From contig NZ_VFTZ01000016.1 of assembly GCF_006440775.1 (NCBI RefSeq), forward strand, positions 92,724 through 156,723: a stretch of 64,000 nt of DNA, read 5' to 3'. The stretch is from Mesorhizobium sp. B2-7-2 (GTDB lineage Bacteria; Pseudomonadota; Alphaproteobacteria; Rhizobiales; Rhizobiaceae). The notes under the pieces are model-generated. The model had not been told where the DNA came from. It searched no databases and saw only the letters and a list, made by a program, of their open reading frames with translations. Shown here in pieces: positions 35,062 to 44,617 of this stretch (the first letter of the stretch is position 1; each line of letters starts with the position of its first letter). Both the position numbers and the translations under genes were made by a program.

Positions 35062-35782
35062 TGGCGGGCTCCTTGGGGGAAACGGAGGTCGGCGCGGCAC
35101 TGTCGAGCTCGCGCGACCAATCGATGGCGTTGATGAAGAGGCCGAGCGGATTCTTGCGCAGTTGGTCTGTATTGCTTGGCGGCCGGATCATAATGGTGAG
35201 GATCGCCGTCCAGCGGGTCGTGCTGGCAAGGCTGCCGCGCTCAAAGACCTGCTCGGTCCATTTGACCTGGAACGAGCTACCGGAGGCCCGCACCACGCTG
35301 GTCACCTGGACGGACACGCTTCGCGTTCCGATCTGACCGAAAGGATCGCTCGCCTTGGCATATTCGTTGAGGAAGAGCGCGGCGCGGTCGCTGGCAAAGT
35401 CATAGGCGGCCAACCAGTTCTGCCGCACCAACACCGGATCGGTGGAAACGGAACGGATATTCTGAATGAAACGGCCAAGATGCCAGGCGATCTGGGCGTC
35501 CGTCGGCTCGTAGTCCCGGATTGCCGAGGCTACGGCGCGCGCCTCGCCGAAGCGGTCGACCTCGACGACGTAGGGCACAACCCGGCTTTGCATTGACTGC
35601 CAAACGAGCCCGCCGGAGAGCCCGGTTGCCAATGCCAGGCAGCCAAGAGCCATCAGCCGCCAGTTGCGGGCCTGCACCCGCGATGAGCCGATGCGCTCAT
35701 CCCACAGCTGGCCCGCCTTCTGGTACGGTGTGATGGGCTCGGGTGTCTTGCCGTAGCGTTGAACGGATCGCTTGAAGAGCAT
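35051..35782 (-). CDS. trbF: Conjugal transfer protein TrbF (VirB8-like)
   Basis: A 243-residue inner-membrane protein with one N-terminal helix (MALGCLALATGLSGGLVWQS) and a periplasmic VirB8-like domain (VPYVVEVDRFGEARA, WLAAYDFASDRAALFLNEYA). It links the inner-membrane and core complexes of the secretion channel. It abuts trbL directly. Confidence 0.92.
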   Translation of the reverse strand: MLFKRSVQRYGKTPEPITPYQKAGQLWDERIGSSRVQARNWRLMALGCLALATGLSGGLVWQSMQSRVVPYVVEVDRFGEARAVASAIRDYEPTDAQIAWHLGRFIQNIRSVSTDPVLVRQNWLAAYDFASDRAALFLNEYAKASDPFGQIGTRSVSVQVTSVVRASGSSFQVKWTEQVFERGSLASTTRWTAILTIMIRPPSNTDQLRKNPLGLFINAIDWSRELDSAAPTSVSPKEPANDK

Positions 35783-37105
35783 CTAGTCGTCCTTGTCGTT
35801 GAGAGAGGGATTGGCGCTACCGCCCGGTCTGTCACCATCGCGCACCGCCTGCATGGTGGCGTGGCGGTGGGCTCGCGCAGACTGCTGGGAACGCAGGCGC
35901 CTGGCCCAGCTAGGGGCAGCATCGGTGGTCGGACCCGCAGGAGTTTCGGTCATCGAGGCGATGGGAGACCCGCCGGTCGCGGTCCATGCGGCCTGGCGCC
36001 CGGCATCAGCGCTGCGCCCGAAGGTTTCCGCGGCAGATCGTGCCGCTCGCACAGCGGCGCCACTGGCGGCACCTGCCACGCCCTGCATCCCGGCAGCCAC
36101 ACCGGACAGGCCGGAGTCAGGCGAGGTTGCGCGCCCTAATTGCCAGGCAGAGGAAGCTGCCGAACCGATCGTGGTGCCGGCGCGAATTGCGGCAAGCCCG
36201 CCATCAGCTGCCATGCGCACCCCGGCGATCGCAGCGCCTCCGGCAACGAGTGACGCACCGGCGGCGGCCGCGGCCGTACCCAGTGCAGCGCCCGCACCAA
36301 GCTGCGGGGCACCCGAGACGAGACCGGACGCTATTCCAGGCCCGAAAACACCTAGCCCAAGCAGCGCCAGCGCCCCCAACACCTGTGACATGGCGGCGGC
36401 CAAATCCGGCTCCTTGCCTTGCAGCGCCGAAGCGAACTCGCCGAACAGCGTGGACCCGACACCGACAATGACCGCAAGCACCATCACCTTGATGCCCGAC
36501 GAGATCACGTTGCCGAGCACGCGCTCGGCCAGGAACGCCGACCGGTTCCAGACTGCGAAGGGCACCAGAACGAAGCCGGCGAGAGTGGTGAGCTTGAACT
36601 CCAGAATGGTGATGAAGAGCTGGATGGAAAGAATGAAGAAGGCAATGATGACCAGGAACCAGGCCACGAGCAGCACGAAAATGGTGAGCGCGTTGCCGAA
36701 GATTTCGGGAAAGCCAAGAAGCTGGCTCGCCTGATCCAGCAGCGGCCACGCGCCCTCGAAGCCTGTGGCGGCAATACGTCCGGGCCGCAGGAGACTGTCG
36801 GGCGACAGATTGGCGGCCGAAGCGTTGAAGCCCAGCCCTGCGAAGGAGCGGTATATAATGTCGGCGAGATTCTTGAAATTGTTCAGGATGAAAGCGAAGA
36901 CGCCGACATAGAGCACCTTGCGGATGAAGCGGCCGAGAATGTTGGGCTCGCCGGCGAATGCCCAGGCGAGCCCGGCTAACGTGATGTCGATGCCGATCAG
37001 GGTCGTGGTGAGGAAGGCGACATCGCCCGACAGCAGACCAAACCCGCTGTCAATATAGCGGATGAAAGTCTCCATGAAGCGATCGATGACCCCGAGGTCG
37101 TTCAT
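35783..37105 (-). CDS. trbL: Conjugal transfer membrane protein TrbL (VirB6-like)
   Basis: A 440-residue polytopic protein. About six membrane helices lie in residues 20-300 (FILNNFKNLADIIYRSFAGL region, LFITILEFKLTTLAGFVLVPF), then a long Ala/Gly-rich tail. TrbL/VirB6 proteins form part of the inner-membrane channel. The ATG at 37105 (MNDLGVIDRFMETF) matches the family start. Confidence 0.92.
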   Translation of the reverse strand: MNDLGVIDRFMETFIRYIDSGFGLLSGDVAFLTTTLIGIDITLAGLAWAFAGEPNILGRFIRKVLYVGVFAFILNNFKNLADIIYRSFAGLGFNASAANLSPDSLLRPGRIAATGFEGAWPLLDQASQLLGFPEIFGNALTIFVLLVAWFLVIIAFFILSIQLFITILEFKLTTLAGFVLVPFAVWNRSAFLAERVLGNVISSGIKVMVLAVIVGVGSTLFGEFASALQGKEPDLAAAMSQVLGALALLGLGVFGPGIASGLVSGAPQLGAGAALGTAAAAAGASLVAGGAAIAGVRMAADGGLAAIRAGTTIGSAASSAWQLGRATSPDSGLSGVAAGMQGVAGAASGAAVRAARSAAETFGRSADAGRQAAWTATGGSPIASMTETPAGPTTDAAPSWARRLRSQQSARAHRHATMQAVRDGDRPGGSANPSLNDKDD

Positions 37106-37133
37106 TGCGCCTTCCTCGTGACAGATATGGTGA

Positions 37134-37859
37134 TCAGTTGCCGGGATAGGCCGTGCCGGTGCCGAGGAAACGCTTTGTCGTCTGGCGTGCGGCTTCTTCG
37201 GACTGCGCCTTGCGAGCCGCATCCTCCGCCTCCGCGCGAAACTGCGTCGCGAGCAGCGTCTGGATCTGCATCTGCTGCTTGGTTGACAGCGCGATCAGTT
37301 GGTTGGTGGCCTGGCTTGCCTCAAGCGCACCGGCAGCACCCTGGCTGCGGTTGACGAGATCAGCAAGCAGGTCGCGATCGCCCCGGACGTTCTCGAGGAT
37401 CTGCGACTGGACACCCATCGTCTGCCGGAACGCCTGCATGGCGCTCTGCCAGCGCTCGCGCGCTGCGCTTGCCACATCGCTGACCTTGATCGTGGCGTCG
37501 TAGCTTTCGGGATATTGATTGCGCCACTGGTCCTGCAGCTTGTCCAGATCAAAACTCAGGCCACTCGCCTGGTCCATGAGCCCGTCGATCCGCTGCAGCG
37601 AACCGGTGAGCTGGCCTACCGAAGAAAAATCCAGCCTCTGAAGGTTGCGCGCCATGTTCTGCAGCATGGTCGCCTGGTTCTGGAGCGACTGTATCTGGTT
37701 GTTGATCTGCTCCAGTGAGCGTGCCGCCGTCAGCACATTCTGGGTGTAGTTCGAGGGATCGAAGACAATGAGCGCGTAGGCTGGCTGGACATAGTCGGCC
37801 ATCGGTTTGGCCATCAGGGAAAGGGTGATCAGGCCGGAAAGGAAACGGCGCCGCATCAT
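37134..37859 (-). CDS. trbJ: Conjugal transfer protein TrbJ (VirB5-like)
   Basis: A 241-residue exported protein with a signal peptide (residues 1-30), the family segment IVFDPSNYTQNVLTAARSLEQ and long coiled helices rich in Gln. TrbJ is a minor pilus component, and in IncP plasmids is linked to entry exclusion. No separate trbK lipoprotein follows it. Confidence 0.9.
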   Translation of the reverse strand: MMRRRFLSGLITLSLMAKPMADYVQPAYALIVFDPSNYTQNVLTAARSLEQINNQIQSLQNQATMLQNMARNLQRLDFSSVGQLTGSLQRIDGLMDQASGLSFDLDKLQDQWRNQYPESYDATIKVSDVASAARERWQSAMQAFRQTMGVQSQILENVRGDRDLLADLVNRSQGAAGALEASQATNQLIALSTKQQMQIQTLLATQFRAEAEDAARKAQSEEAARQTTKRFLGTGTAYPGN

Positions 37860-37864
37860 GACGA

Positions 37865-40306
37865 TTACTCCATGTCTGGTTGAGGGAATTGGCGGAGAAG
37901 CTCGGCGGCCCAATCGAGCCCGCGGGCATTCAGGAAATAAAAGGCAAAGCCGTCCTGTCCGCGTTCCGACAGGATCTTGTCGATCAGGGTCTGGCTGGCC
38001 GGATCGGAGGCGCCGCATAGCGCAAGCGCAATTGGACCCAAGCCCAGCTGAAACAGCCGGTTGCCGCGGCGCGATTGCAGATAATATTGCCGCTTCGGCG
38101 TGGCGCGCGCGACCAGTTCGATCTGCCGCTCGTTCAGGCCGAAACGCTCGTAGGCTTCCCGTGCCTGTGGTTCCACGGCACGGTCATTTGGAAGAAAAAT
38201 GCGCTGTGGGCAGCTCTCGATGATGGCCGGTGCGATTGCAGAGCCAGCGATGTCGGCCAGTGACTGCGTGGCGAAAATGACAGAGACGTTCTTCTTGCGC
38301 AGCACCTTCAGCCATTCGCGTATACGCCCCGCAAAGAGCGGATTGTCGAGATAGAGCCAGGCCTCGTCGAGCATGAGCAATGTCGGTCGTCCATCGAACC
38401 GCGCCTCGAGGCGATGGAAAAGATAGGTGAGCACCGGCAGCACAGCGCCTTGGCTGTGCATCAGCTCTTCGGTCTCGAAGCACTGCACATCCGACAAGGC
38501 CAGCCGATCGTCGTCCGCGTCCAGCAACCGGCCGAAGGGCCCGTCGAGCGTGTAGGGCATCAAAGCGGACTTCAGCGCGTTGGACTGAAGCAAGACCGAC
38601 AGGCCGGTGAGTGTGCGTTCCTGCGCTGGCGCCGTTGCAAGACTGGTGAGTGCCGACCAGATTGCCTCTTTCGCCTCCGGGGTGACGGTGACGTTCTCAT
38701 GGGCGAACAGCCCGGCGATCCATTCGGCTGCCCAGCTGCGGATCGCCGGATCGTCAATCTTGCGCAGCGGCTGGAAGGCAAGCGCACCGTGGGCGCGCAG
38801 CGCGTGATGCTCGCCACCCATGGCAAGAATTGCGGCCCGGGCTGAATTGCCTTTGTCGAAGACATACACCTGCGCGCCGGCATAGCGTCGGAACTGCAGA
38901 GCGAAGAGGGCAACGAGAACCGATTTGCCGGCGCCGGTCGGTCCGACGATCAGCATGTGGCCGACATCGTCGACGTGGGTGGAAAGCCGGAACGGTGTCG
39001 ACCCGCTGGTTGAGGCGAAGAGAAGCGGCGGGGCCTCTGCCTGTGTAACTTTGGCGAGATGCTCGTTCGCCGCCGGGCCGGCCCACACCGAGGAAAGCGG
39101 CATCAAGTGGGCGAGATTCAATGTGTGAACGAGCGGCTGACGGACATTGGCATAGACATGGCCGGGCAACGAGCCGAGCCAGGCCTCGACCGCATTCACG
39201 CCTTCACGGATCGTGGCGAAGCCGAGGCCATTGACGACGCGCTCGACCGCGCGGAGTTTCTCCGCAGCGGCTTGATGGTCCTCGTCCCAAACCGTTACCG
39301 TCGTCGTCAGATAGCCGAACCCGACATGATCGCCGCCTAACGCCTGGATTGCGGCGTCGGCATCGAGCGCCTTGTTTTCGGCGTCGGTGTCAACGAGCGG
39401 GACGGGTTCGCTGGTCACCACCTCGCGCAGGATGGCCACGATCGATTTGCGCTTGGCAAACCACTGCCGCCGCAACCGCGTGAGCGTCCTGGTGGCCTCG
39501 GTCTTATCCAGCGGAATGAAGCGCGTCATCCAGCGGTAGGGGAAATCCTGATTGTTGAGCGCATCGAGAATTCCGGGCCGTGTGACATTCGGAAAACCGA
39601 GGATGGTGAGCGTGCGCAGATGGTGGTTGCCAAGCATCGGCTCCAATCCGCCAGTAAGCGGCGCATCGACCAGGATGCCGTCGAGATACATGGGTGTTTT
39701 TGGCGCGGCGACTGGATGGCGGCGGGTGGAGATCGTGCCGTGGAGGTAAGTCAGCGTCCCGGCATCATCGAGTGCGCGTATTTCGGGCATGAAGCCCGAC
39801 AGGAGATCCAGCACGCGGCCGGTCTCGTCCCGGAACCGCGTCAGTTCCTGGCGCCACTCTCTCTCGCCTCCTGAATGATGCGAGTCGACCAGAGCGCTTT
39901 GCGCCCGCGCCTGGCTGTCTGGCGGCGGGATGAACGTCAGCGTTAGGTGATAGCGGCTCTCGTAGTGCGCGACCTTGCCTTGAAAGGCCGCGCGCCGTTC
40001 TTCATCCACCAGCCATGACGCAGCGTCGGGGAAACGCGAGCTTGGGTAGCCCAGCGCCTCGATGCGCTCGGCGTCGAAGAACAATGCCCAGCCGGAGCCG
40101 AGCCGTCTGAGCGCATTGTTGGCCCGCGCGCAGATGCCGATGAGTTCGGCTTCTGTTGCACTCTCGAGATCAGGCCCGCGAAATCCAAATGAGCGCTGGA
40201 AACTTCCGTCCTTGTTGAGCACGATGCCCGGTGCCACCAGTGCGGCCCAAGGCAGATGATCGGCAAGTCGGTCGGCCTTGCCCCGATATTCGGAAAGATT
40301 CAGCAT
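37865..40306 (-). CDS. trbE: Conjugal transfer ATPase TrbE (VirB4-like)
   Basis: An 813-residue ATPase of the type IV secretion system. Walker A is GPTGAGKSVL near residue 455, and Walker B is LLMLDEAWLYL. The start MLNLSEYRGKADRLADHLPW is typical and overlaps trbD by 7 nt. It energises pilus assembly and substrate transfer at the inner membrane. Confidence 0.95.
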   Translation of the reverse strand: MLNLSEYRGKADRLADHLPWAALVAPGIVLNKDGSFQRSFGFRGPDLESATEAELIGICARANNALRRLGSGWALFFDAERIEALGYPSSRFPDAASWLVDEERRAAFQGKVAHYESRYHLTLTFIPPPDSQARAQSALVDSHHSGGEREWRQELTRFRDETGRVLDLLSGFMPEIRALDDAGTLTYLHGTISTRRHPVAAPKTPMYLDGILVDAPLTGGLEPMLGNHHLRTLTILGFPNVTRPGILDALNNQDFPYRWMTRFIPLDKTEATRTLTRLRRQWFAKRKSIVAILREVVTSEPVPLVDTDAENKALDADAAIQALGGDHVGFGYLTTTVTVWDEDHQAAAEKLRAVERVVNGLGFATIREGVNAVEAWLGSLPGHVYANVRQPLVHTLNLAHLMPLSSVWAGPAANEHLAKVTQAEAPPLLFASTSGSTPFRLSTHVDDVGHMLIVGPTGAGKSVLVALFALQFRRYAGAQVYVFDKGNSARAAILAMGGEHHALRAHGALAFQPLRKIDDPAIRSWAAEWIAGLFAHENVTVTPEAKEAIWSALTSLATAPAQERTLTGLSVLLQSNALKSALMPYTLDGPFGRLLDADDDRLALSDVQCFETEELMHSQGAVLPVLTYLFHRLEARFDGRPTLLMLDEAWLYLDNPLFAGRIREWLKVLRKKNVSVIFATQSLADIAGSAIAPAIIESCPQRIFLPNDRAVEPQAREAYERFGLNERQIELVARATPKRQYYLQSRRGNRLFQLGLGPIALALCGASDPASQTLIDKILSERGQDGFAFYFLNARGLDWAAELLRQFPQPDME

Positions 40307-40572
40307 GCGAGCCACCCCTTCAGGCGAAGATGGCGGACGAGCACGCTGGCGAAATCCGGGTCGCGGCGGGCCGCGAAGACAGCCACCGTGTGCGCGCAGA
40401 TCCACAGCACCAATCCGGCAATCCACTGCTGCAAGCCAAGCCCGACGGCCGCGGCAACGGTGCCACTGAAGATGGCCACCGCTCGCGGCGCGCCGCCGAG
40501 CAGGATCGGTTCGGTCAGTGCGCGGTGAACCGGAACCTCAAAGCCCTCGATATGGTGCTCTCCGGCCAACAT
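40300..40572 (-). CDS. trbD: Conjugal transfer protein TrbD (VirB3-like)
   Basis: A 90-residue membrane protein with the segment PVHRALTEPILLGGAPR followed by two hydrophobic helices, as in VirB3/TrbD. Its ATG shares a base with the trbC stop (TGATG). Confidence 0.92.
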   Translation of the reverse strand: MLAGEHHIEGFEVPVHRALTEPILLGGAPRAVAIFSGTVAAAVGLGLQQWIAGLVLWICAHTVAVFAARRDPDFASVLVRHLRLKGWLAC

Positions 40573-40880
40573 CAGACGAGTGCCCCGCCGCCAAAGGAGA
40601 AGAAGGAGAGGAAGAAGCTCGATGCGGCAAAGGCGATCGACAGGCCGAAGACAATCTGGATGAGCCGACGGAACCCACCTGCCGTGTCGCCGAAGGCGAG
40701 TGTCAGGCCGGTGGTAATGATGATGATGACCGCGATGATCTTGGCGACCGGCCCCTGCACAGATTCCAAGATCTGCTGCAGCGGCTGCTCCCAGGGCATT
40801 CCGGAGCCGGCGGCGTATGCCGGAAACGTGAGAAGAAACGCGAGCGTGGTGGCCCAGAGAAAGCGAAGCTTCTTGCGCAT
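40572..40880 (-). CDS. trbC: Conjugal pilin TrbC (VirB2-like)
   Basis: A 102-residue prepilin with a signal peptide (residues 1-24, ending AYAAG), a short loop and two hydrophobic helices (VAKIIAVIIIITTGLTLAFG; LIQIVFGLSIAFAASSFF). TrbC forms the mating pilus; in RP4 it is cyclised by the TraF peptidase, a homologue of which lies at 49993-50541. Confidence 0.92.
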   Translation of the reverse strand: MRKKLRFLWATTLAFLLTFPAYAAGSGMPWEQPLQQILESVQGPVAKIIAVIIIITTGLTLAFGDTAGGFRRLIQIVFGLSIAFAASSFFLSFFSFGGGALV

Positions 40881-40891
40881 GAAGTGACCTT

Positions 40892-41860
40892 TCAGAGTTG
40901 CTGGAGTTGCGGAAGCGTGAGCTGGGTGACGGCGTAGTCGCCACTGCCGTCGAGGCCAGTGACCTCGGCGATCGTCTCGATGCGGCGCGAGGATCCGCGG
41001 CCGGCGATGAAGACGATCAGGTCTATCGCCTCGGCGATGAGCCGGCGGGGAACGGTGACCACGGCTTCCTGTGCGAGCTGCTCGATGCGGTAGAGGGCGG
41101 ACCGCGCCGAGTTCGCGTGAACGGTGGCGATGCCGCCTGGGTGACCAGTGTTCCATGCCTTCAGCATGTCGAGCGCTTCCGCGCCTCTGATCTCGCCGAC
41201 GATGATGCGATCGGGTCTGAGGCGCAGTGTCGAACGCACGAGATCGGCGAGCGTGACAGAACCACGCCTGGTCCTCAGCGCAACGCAGTCTTTTGCTGCG
41301 CATTGAAGTTCGCGCGTATCCTCGATCAGGATCACCCGCTCGTGGCAGTCGGCGACCACGGCCAGCAGCGCATTGGCAAGGGTTGTCTTGCCCGATGAAG
41401 TGCCGCCCGCGACCAGGATGTTGCGCTGCTCGCGGACGGCTTTCTTCAACGCATCAGCCTGCAGCGGCAGCATGACCCCGTCGGCGACATAATCGGCTAG
41501 GCTGTAGAGCTTTGCGGCGGGCTTGCGAATGGCAAAGCATGGCGCCAACACCACAGGTGGCAGGAGGCCTTCGAACCGCTCGCCCGAGGGCAGTTCGGCG
41601 CTTACGATCGGATTATCCGCATGCGCTTCGGCGCGCACGTGGGAAGCGACGAGGCGGACAATGCGCTCCGCCTCGGTAGGATGGATGTGCACGCCTGTGT
41701 CGACCAAGCCTTCCCCGAGCCGATCGATGCGCAGTGCTCCGTCGGGATTGACCATCACCTCGATGATCGATGGGTCTGAAAGCGCTTTGGTGATCGCCGG
41801 GCCCATGGCGGTGCGCAGCATGGCGCGGCGGCGATGATCGGCTTCCGGATGAGAGTTCAC
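40892..41860 (-). CDS. trbB: Conjugal transfer ATPase TrbB (VirB11-like)
   Basis: A 322-residue hexameric ATPase with Walker A VAGGTSSGKTTLANALL, the Asp box IEDTREL, Walker B RIIVGEIRG and the His box GHPGGIATVHAN. The start codon is GTG and overlaps the copG stop by 4 nt (GTGA). It powers assembly and switching of the secretion system. Confidence 0.95.
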   Translation of the reverse strand: MNSHPEADHRRRAMLRTAMGPAITKALSDPSIIEVMVNPDGALRIDRLGEGLVDTGVHIHPTEAERIVRLVASHVRAEAHADNPIVSAELPSGERFEGLLPPVVLAPCFAIRKPAAKLYSLADYVADGVMLPLQADALKKAVREQRNILVAGGTSSGKTTLANALLAVVADCHERVILIEDTRELQCAAKDCVALRTRRGSVTLADLVRSTLRLRPDRIIVGEIRGAEALDMLKAWNTGHPGGIATVHANSARSALYRIEQLAQEAVVTVPRRLIAEAIDLIVFIAGRGSSRRIETIAEVTGLDGSGDYAVTQLTLPQLQQL

Positions 41861-42270
41861 CCTTCCTCTCCCCCGCCATTGTCTTTGCCAAGCGACCGCT
41901 TCCCGGAAGCGATCTGCCGGCCGACCTGCTCGACAAATTTGTCGAAGCGCTCCTGGCCGATGGCCTGCGTTACCCTGTCCGGGGCCGGCGTGTGGGCGTG
42001 AAGCGTGATCGAGAAGCGGATGAAGAGCGCCAGGCTCTCCATCGTCATCTCGGCGTCGCGCCTGACATGAGCGAGGTCGCGAGAAAGACGGTCGAGCCTT
42101 ACCCCGTAGCGTTGGTCGAGCTCGTTCTTGCCACGCCGCTCGATGAAGGCTTCTACTGCCTTGGCGACGATCGCCGATTTGGTGGTCGAAGGATCACGAC
42201 TGAGTTTGTCCAGCTTCTCGCTTAACTCAAACTCAAGCAGAAACTGGTGACGAATGCGGCGGGGCTTCAT
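41857..42270 (-). CDS. CopG-type ribbon-helix-helix protein of the tra/trb operon
   Basis: A 137-residue protein with an N-terminal ribbon-helix-helix (LEFELSEKLDKLSRD, TTKSAIVAKAVEAFIERR) and a helical C-terminal part ending in a Gly/Glu-rich tail. A CopG gene between traG and trbB is a constant feature of this module type and probably regulates transfer genes. It precedes trbB with a GTGA overlap. Confidence 0.85.
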   Translation of the reverse strand: MKPRRIRHQFLLEFELSEKLDKLSRDPSTTKSAIVAKAVEAFIERRGKNELDQRYGVRLDRLSRDLAHVRRDAEMTMESLALFIRFSITLHAHTPAPDRVTQAIGQERFDKFVEQVGRQIASGKRSLGKDNGGGEEG

Positions 42271-42386
42271 GTGGCTTGTTCCAACAGCCAGCGCTACGCG
42301 CCGGCGACGGGAACAAGCATCCTCCAGATGCCCAAAAACGCTTATCGCCCTTACCTACGCTGAGGTACGCCGTCAGGAAGCAGCGT

Positions 42387-44417
42387 TCAGAAGCCGGGCA
42401 CGATGTCCTTGTCGTCGCCCCTTCCTTCATTGAGGCCGTAGACCCGGGCCGCCGTCGAAGTCCGATCCATGACACGTTTGTCGGCGACCGGCTCGCTATC
42501 ATCGTCAACAGACTTGAAGAGATCGTCCTGCTCAGCTTCTTGAGAAAGCACGATTTGATGTTCCGGTAGAGCTGGATGGCGCTGCTGCTGGACGCCGCCC
42601 TCGTCCCCGATCGCCGCGTCGGCAATTTCGTCGCCTGCAGCCAGACGACCGTCAACGCTGCGCACCCGTCCAGTCCAGTCGTCCGTGCGGGAAGCCGGAC
42701 GGTCTGCGTAAGGGCTGTCCCGCAGCACCGGGGAAGGTAGCACGCGTTCGGTAAAATTCCGGTCCTCATAATAGCGCAGCTTCTGGACGCGCAACGGCGG
42801 CAGCCCTGAAATCAGCACCAGCTCGTCGGTTTGGGGCAGCTGCATCACCTCGCCAGGAGTGAGCAGCGGTCGGGCCGTTTCCTGCCGGCTGACCATGACG
42901 TGCGACAGCCAGGGCGCCAGCCGGTGGCCGGCATAGTTGCGCATCGATCTAAGCTCCGTTGCGGTGCCGAGCGCATCCGAAATGCGCTTGGCGGTGCGTT
43001 CGTCATTGGAGGAAAAGGCAATACGCACGTGGCAGTTGTCGAGAATGGCACTGTTCTCGCCATAGGCCTTGGATATCTGGTTCAATGATTGCGCGATCAG
43101 GTATGCGCGAATGCCATAGCCGGCCATGAAGGCGAGCGCGGTCTCGAAGAAATCTAACCGCCCGAGCGCCGGGAATTCGTCGAGCATCATGAGGAGTCGA
43201 TGTTTGCGACTCCTGCTTGGATCGCCCTCAAGGCGCTCGGTCAGGCGTCTGCCGATCTGGTTCAGGATCAGGCGCACCAAGGGCTTGGTGCGCGAGATGT
43301 CCGACGGCGGCACGACCAGGTAGAGCGATATCGGTCGCTCGGCATCCATGAGATCGACAATGCGCCAGTCGCAGGTCGATGTTGCCGCCGCGACCGTCGG
43401 GTCGCGATAGAGCCCGAGAAATGACATGGCGGTCGACAAAACACCAGAACGCTCGTTTTCCGATTTGTTCAGCAGCTCACGTGCCGCCGAGGCCACGACC
43501 GGATGGACCTCAGGCTTGTCGGGCGTGCCCAGGTGGTTGGTGGTCATCATCTGCTGCAGCGTCGCGGAAAAGGAACGTTGCGGGTCCGACAGGAAAGTGG
43601 CGACGCGGGCAAGCGTCTTCTCCTCTTCGGCATAGAGCACGTGCAAAACGGCGCCGACGAGGAGGGAATGACTTGTCTTTTCCCAGTGATTCCGGCGGTC
43701 CAGCGCGCCTTCCGGATCTACCAGGATGTCGGCGATGTTCTGAACATCGCGGACCTCTTGTGGACCCTTTCGTACCTCAAGCAGCGGGTTATAGCGCGCC
43801 GACCTAGGATCAGTTGGATTGAATAGAAGGCAATAGGAGAATTTCGACCGCCAGCCGGAGGTCAACTGCCAATTCTCGCCCTTAATATCATGAATGACCG
43901 CCGAACCGGTCCAGGACAGAAGAGTTGGAACAACCAGTCCGACGCCCTTGCCTGAACGTGTTGGGGCAAAGGCCATGACGTGCTCGGGCCCGTCATGTCG
44001 CAGATAGCGATCCTTCAGCTTGCCTAGGAAAACCCCGGCCGGCCGAAACAGCCCTGCCGTCACGATCTCCTGAGTCGTTGCCCACCTTGACGAGCCATAG
44101 GTCGTCACCGATCCGAGCTGTCGCGCGCGCCACAGCGAACCGCCGATGGCGGCGGCACAGCCCACGAACCCACTCGCGCCGGCGAGCGCACCGGCCTTAT
44201 CGAAGACCTCGGGCGCATAGGCGTCAAAATGGTACCACCATTCAAACAGTTTCCACGGCTTGTAGATCGGCCAGCCAGCCGCAACAAACCACGGCGCGCC
44301 GAGTGGCGGCTGATGGCCCAGCATGTGCGCGCACCACTGCGTGGCCGTCCACACGCCGAGCATGACGATTGCGAATACGACGACGATCTGCCCAATCAGC
44401 AACTTCGTGGGCGTCAT
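42387..44417 (-). CDS. traG: Type IV coupling protein TraG (VirD4-like)
   Basis: A 676-residue ATPase that brings the relaxase-DNA complex to the secretion channel. Two N-terminal membrane helices are followed by Walker A APTRSGKGV (151-159) and Walker B LLMMLDEFPALGRLD. The C-terminal ~100 residues are acidic and Gln-rich. The ATG at 44417 gives MTPTKLLIGQIVVVF, the family start. It is the first gene of the traG-copG-trb run; the 200 nt up to the glmS-like gene show nothing recognisable. Confidence 0.95.
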   Translation of the reverse strand: MTPTKLLIGQIVVVFAIVMLGVWTATQWCAHMLGHQPPLGAPWFVAAGWPIYKPWKLFEWWYHFDAYAPEVFDKAGALAGASGFVGCAAAIGGSLWRARQLGSVTTYGSSRWATTQEIVTAGLFRPAGVFLGKLKDRYLRHDGPEHVMAFAPTRSGKGVGLVVPTLLSWTGSAVIHDIKGENWQLTSGWRSKFSYCLLFNPTDPRSARYNPLLEVRKGPQEVRDVQNIADILVDPEGALDRRNHWEKTSHSLLVGAVLHVLYAEEEKTLARVATFLSDPQRSFSATLQQMMTTNHLGTPDKPEVHPVVASAARELLNKSENERSGVLSTAMSFLGLYRDPTVAAATSTCDWRIVDLMDAERPISLYLVVPPSDISRTKPLVRLILNQIGRRLTERLEGDPSRSRKHRLLMMLDEFPALGRLDFFETALAFMAGYGIRAYLIAQSLNQISKAYGENSAILDNCHVRIAFSSNDERTAKRISDALGTATELRSMRNYAGHRLAPWLSHVMVSRQETARPLLTPGEVMQLPQTDELVLISGLPPLRVQKLRYYEDRNFTERVLPSPVLRDSPYADRPASRTDDWTGRVRSVDGRLAAGDEIADAAIGDEGGVQQQRHPALPEHQIVLSQEAEQDDLFKSVDDDSEPVADKRVMDRTSTAARVYGLNEGRGDDKDIVPGF

Positions 44418-44617
44418 TGGCTTGCTCCGCTGTTTCGAACACCGGGGCAAGCATCGCGCGCCGCGATGTGAACTGAAATGCACACTACGCACGACCAGGT
44501 GCGATGAGGAGCAGCGCCGGGCTCGTCACAAGGATTAGCCGGAGCTATTAAGGCCTCGACGATAACGTCCGACTGCTCGTTCAGCCGAAGTGCATTTCTA
44601 TCGAAGGGCCGTGACCA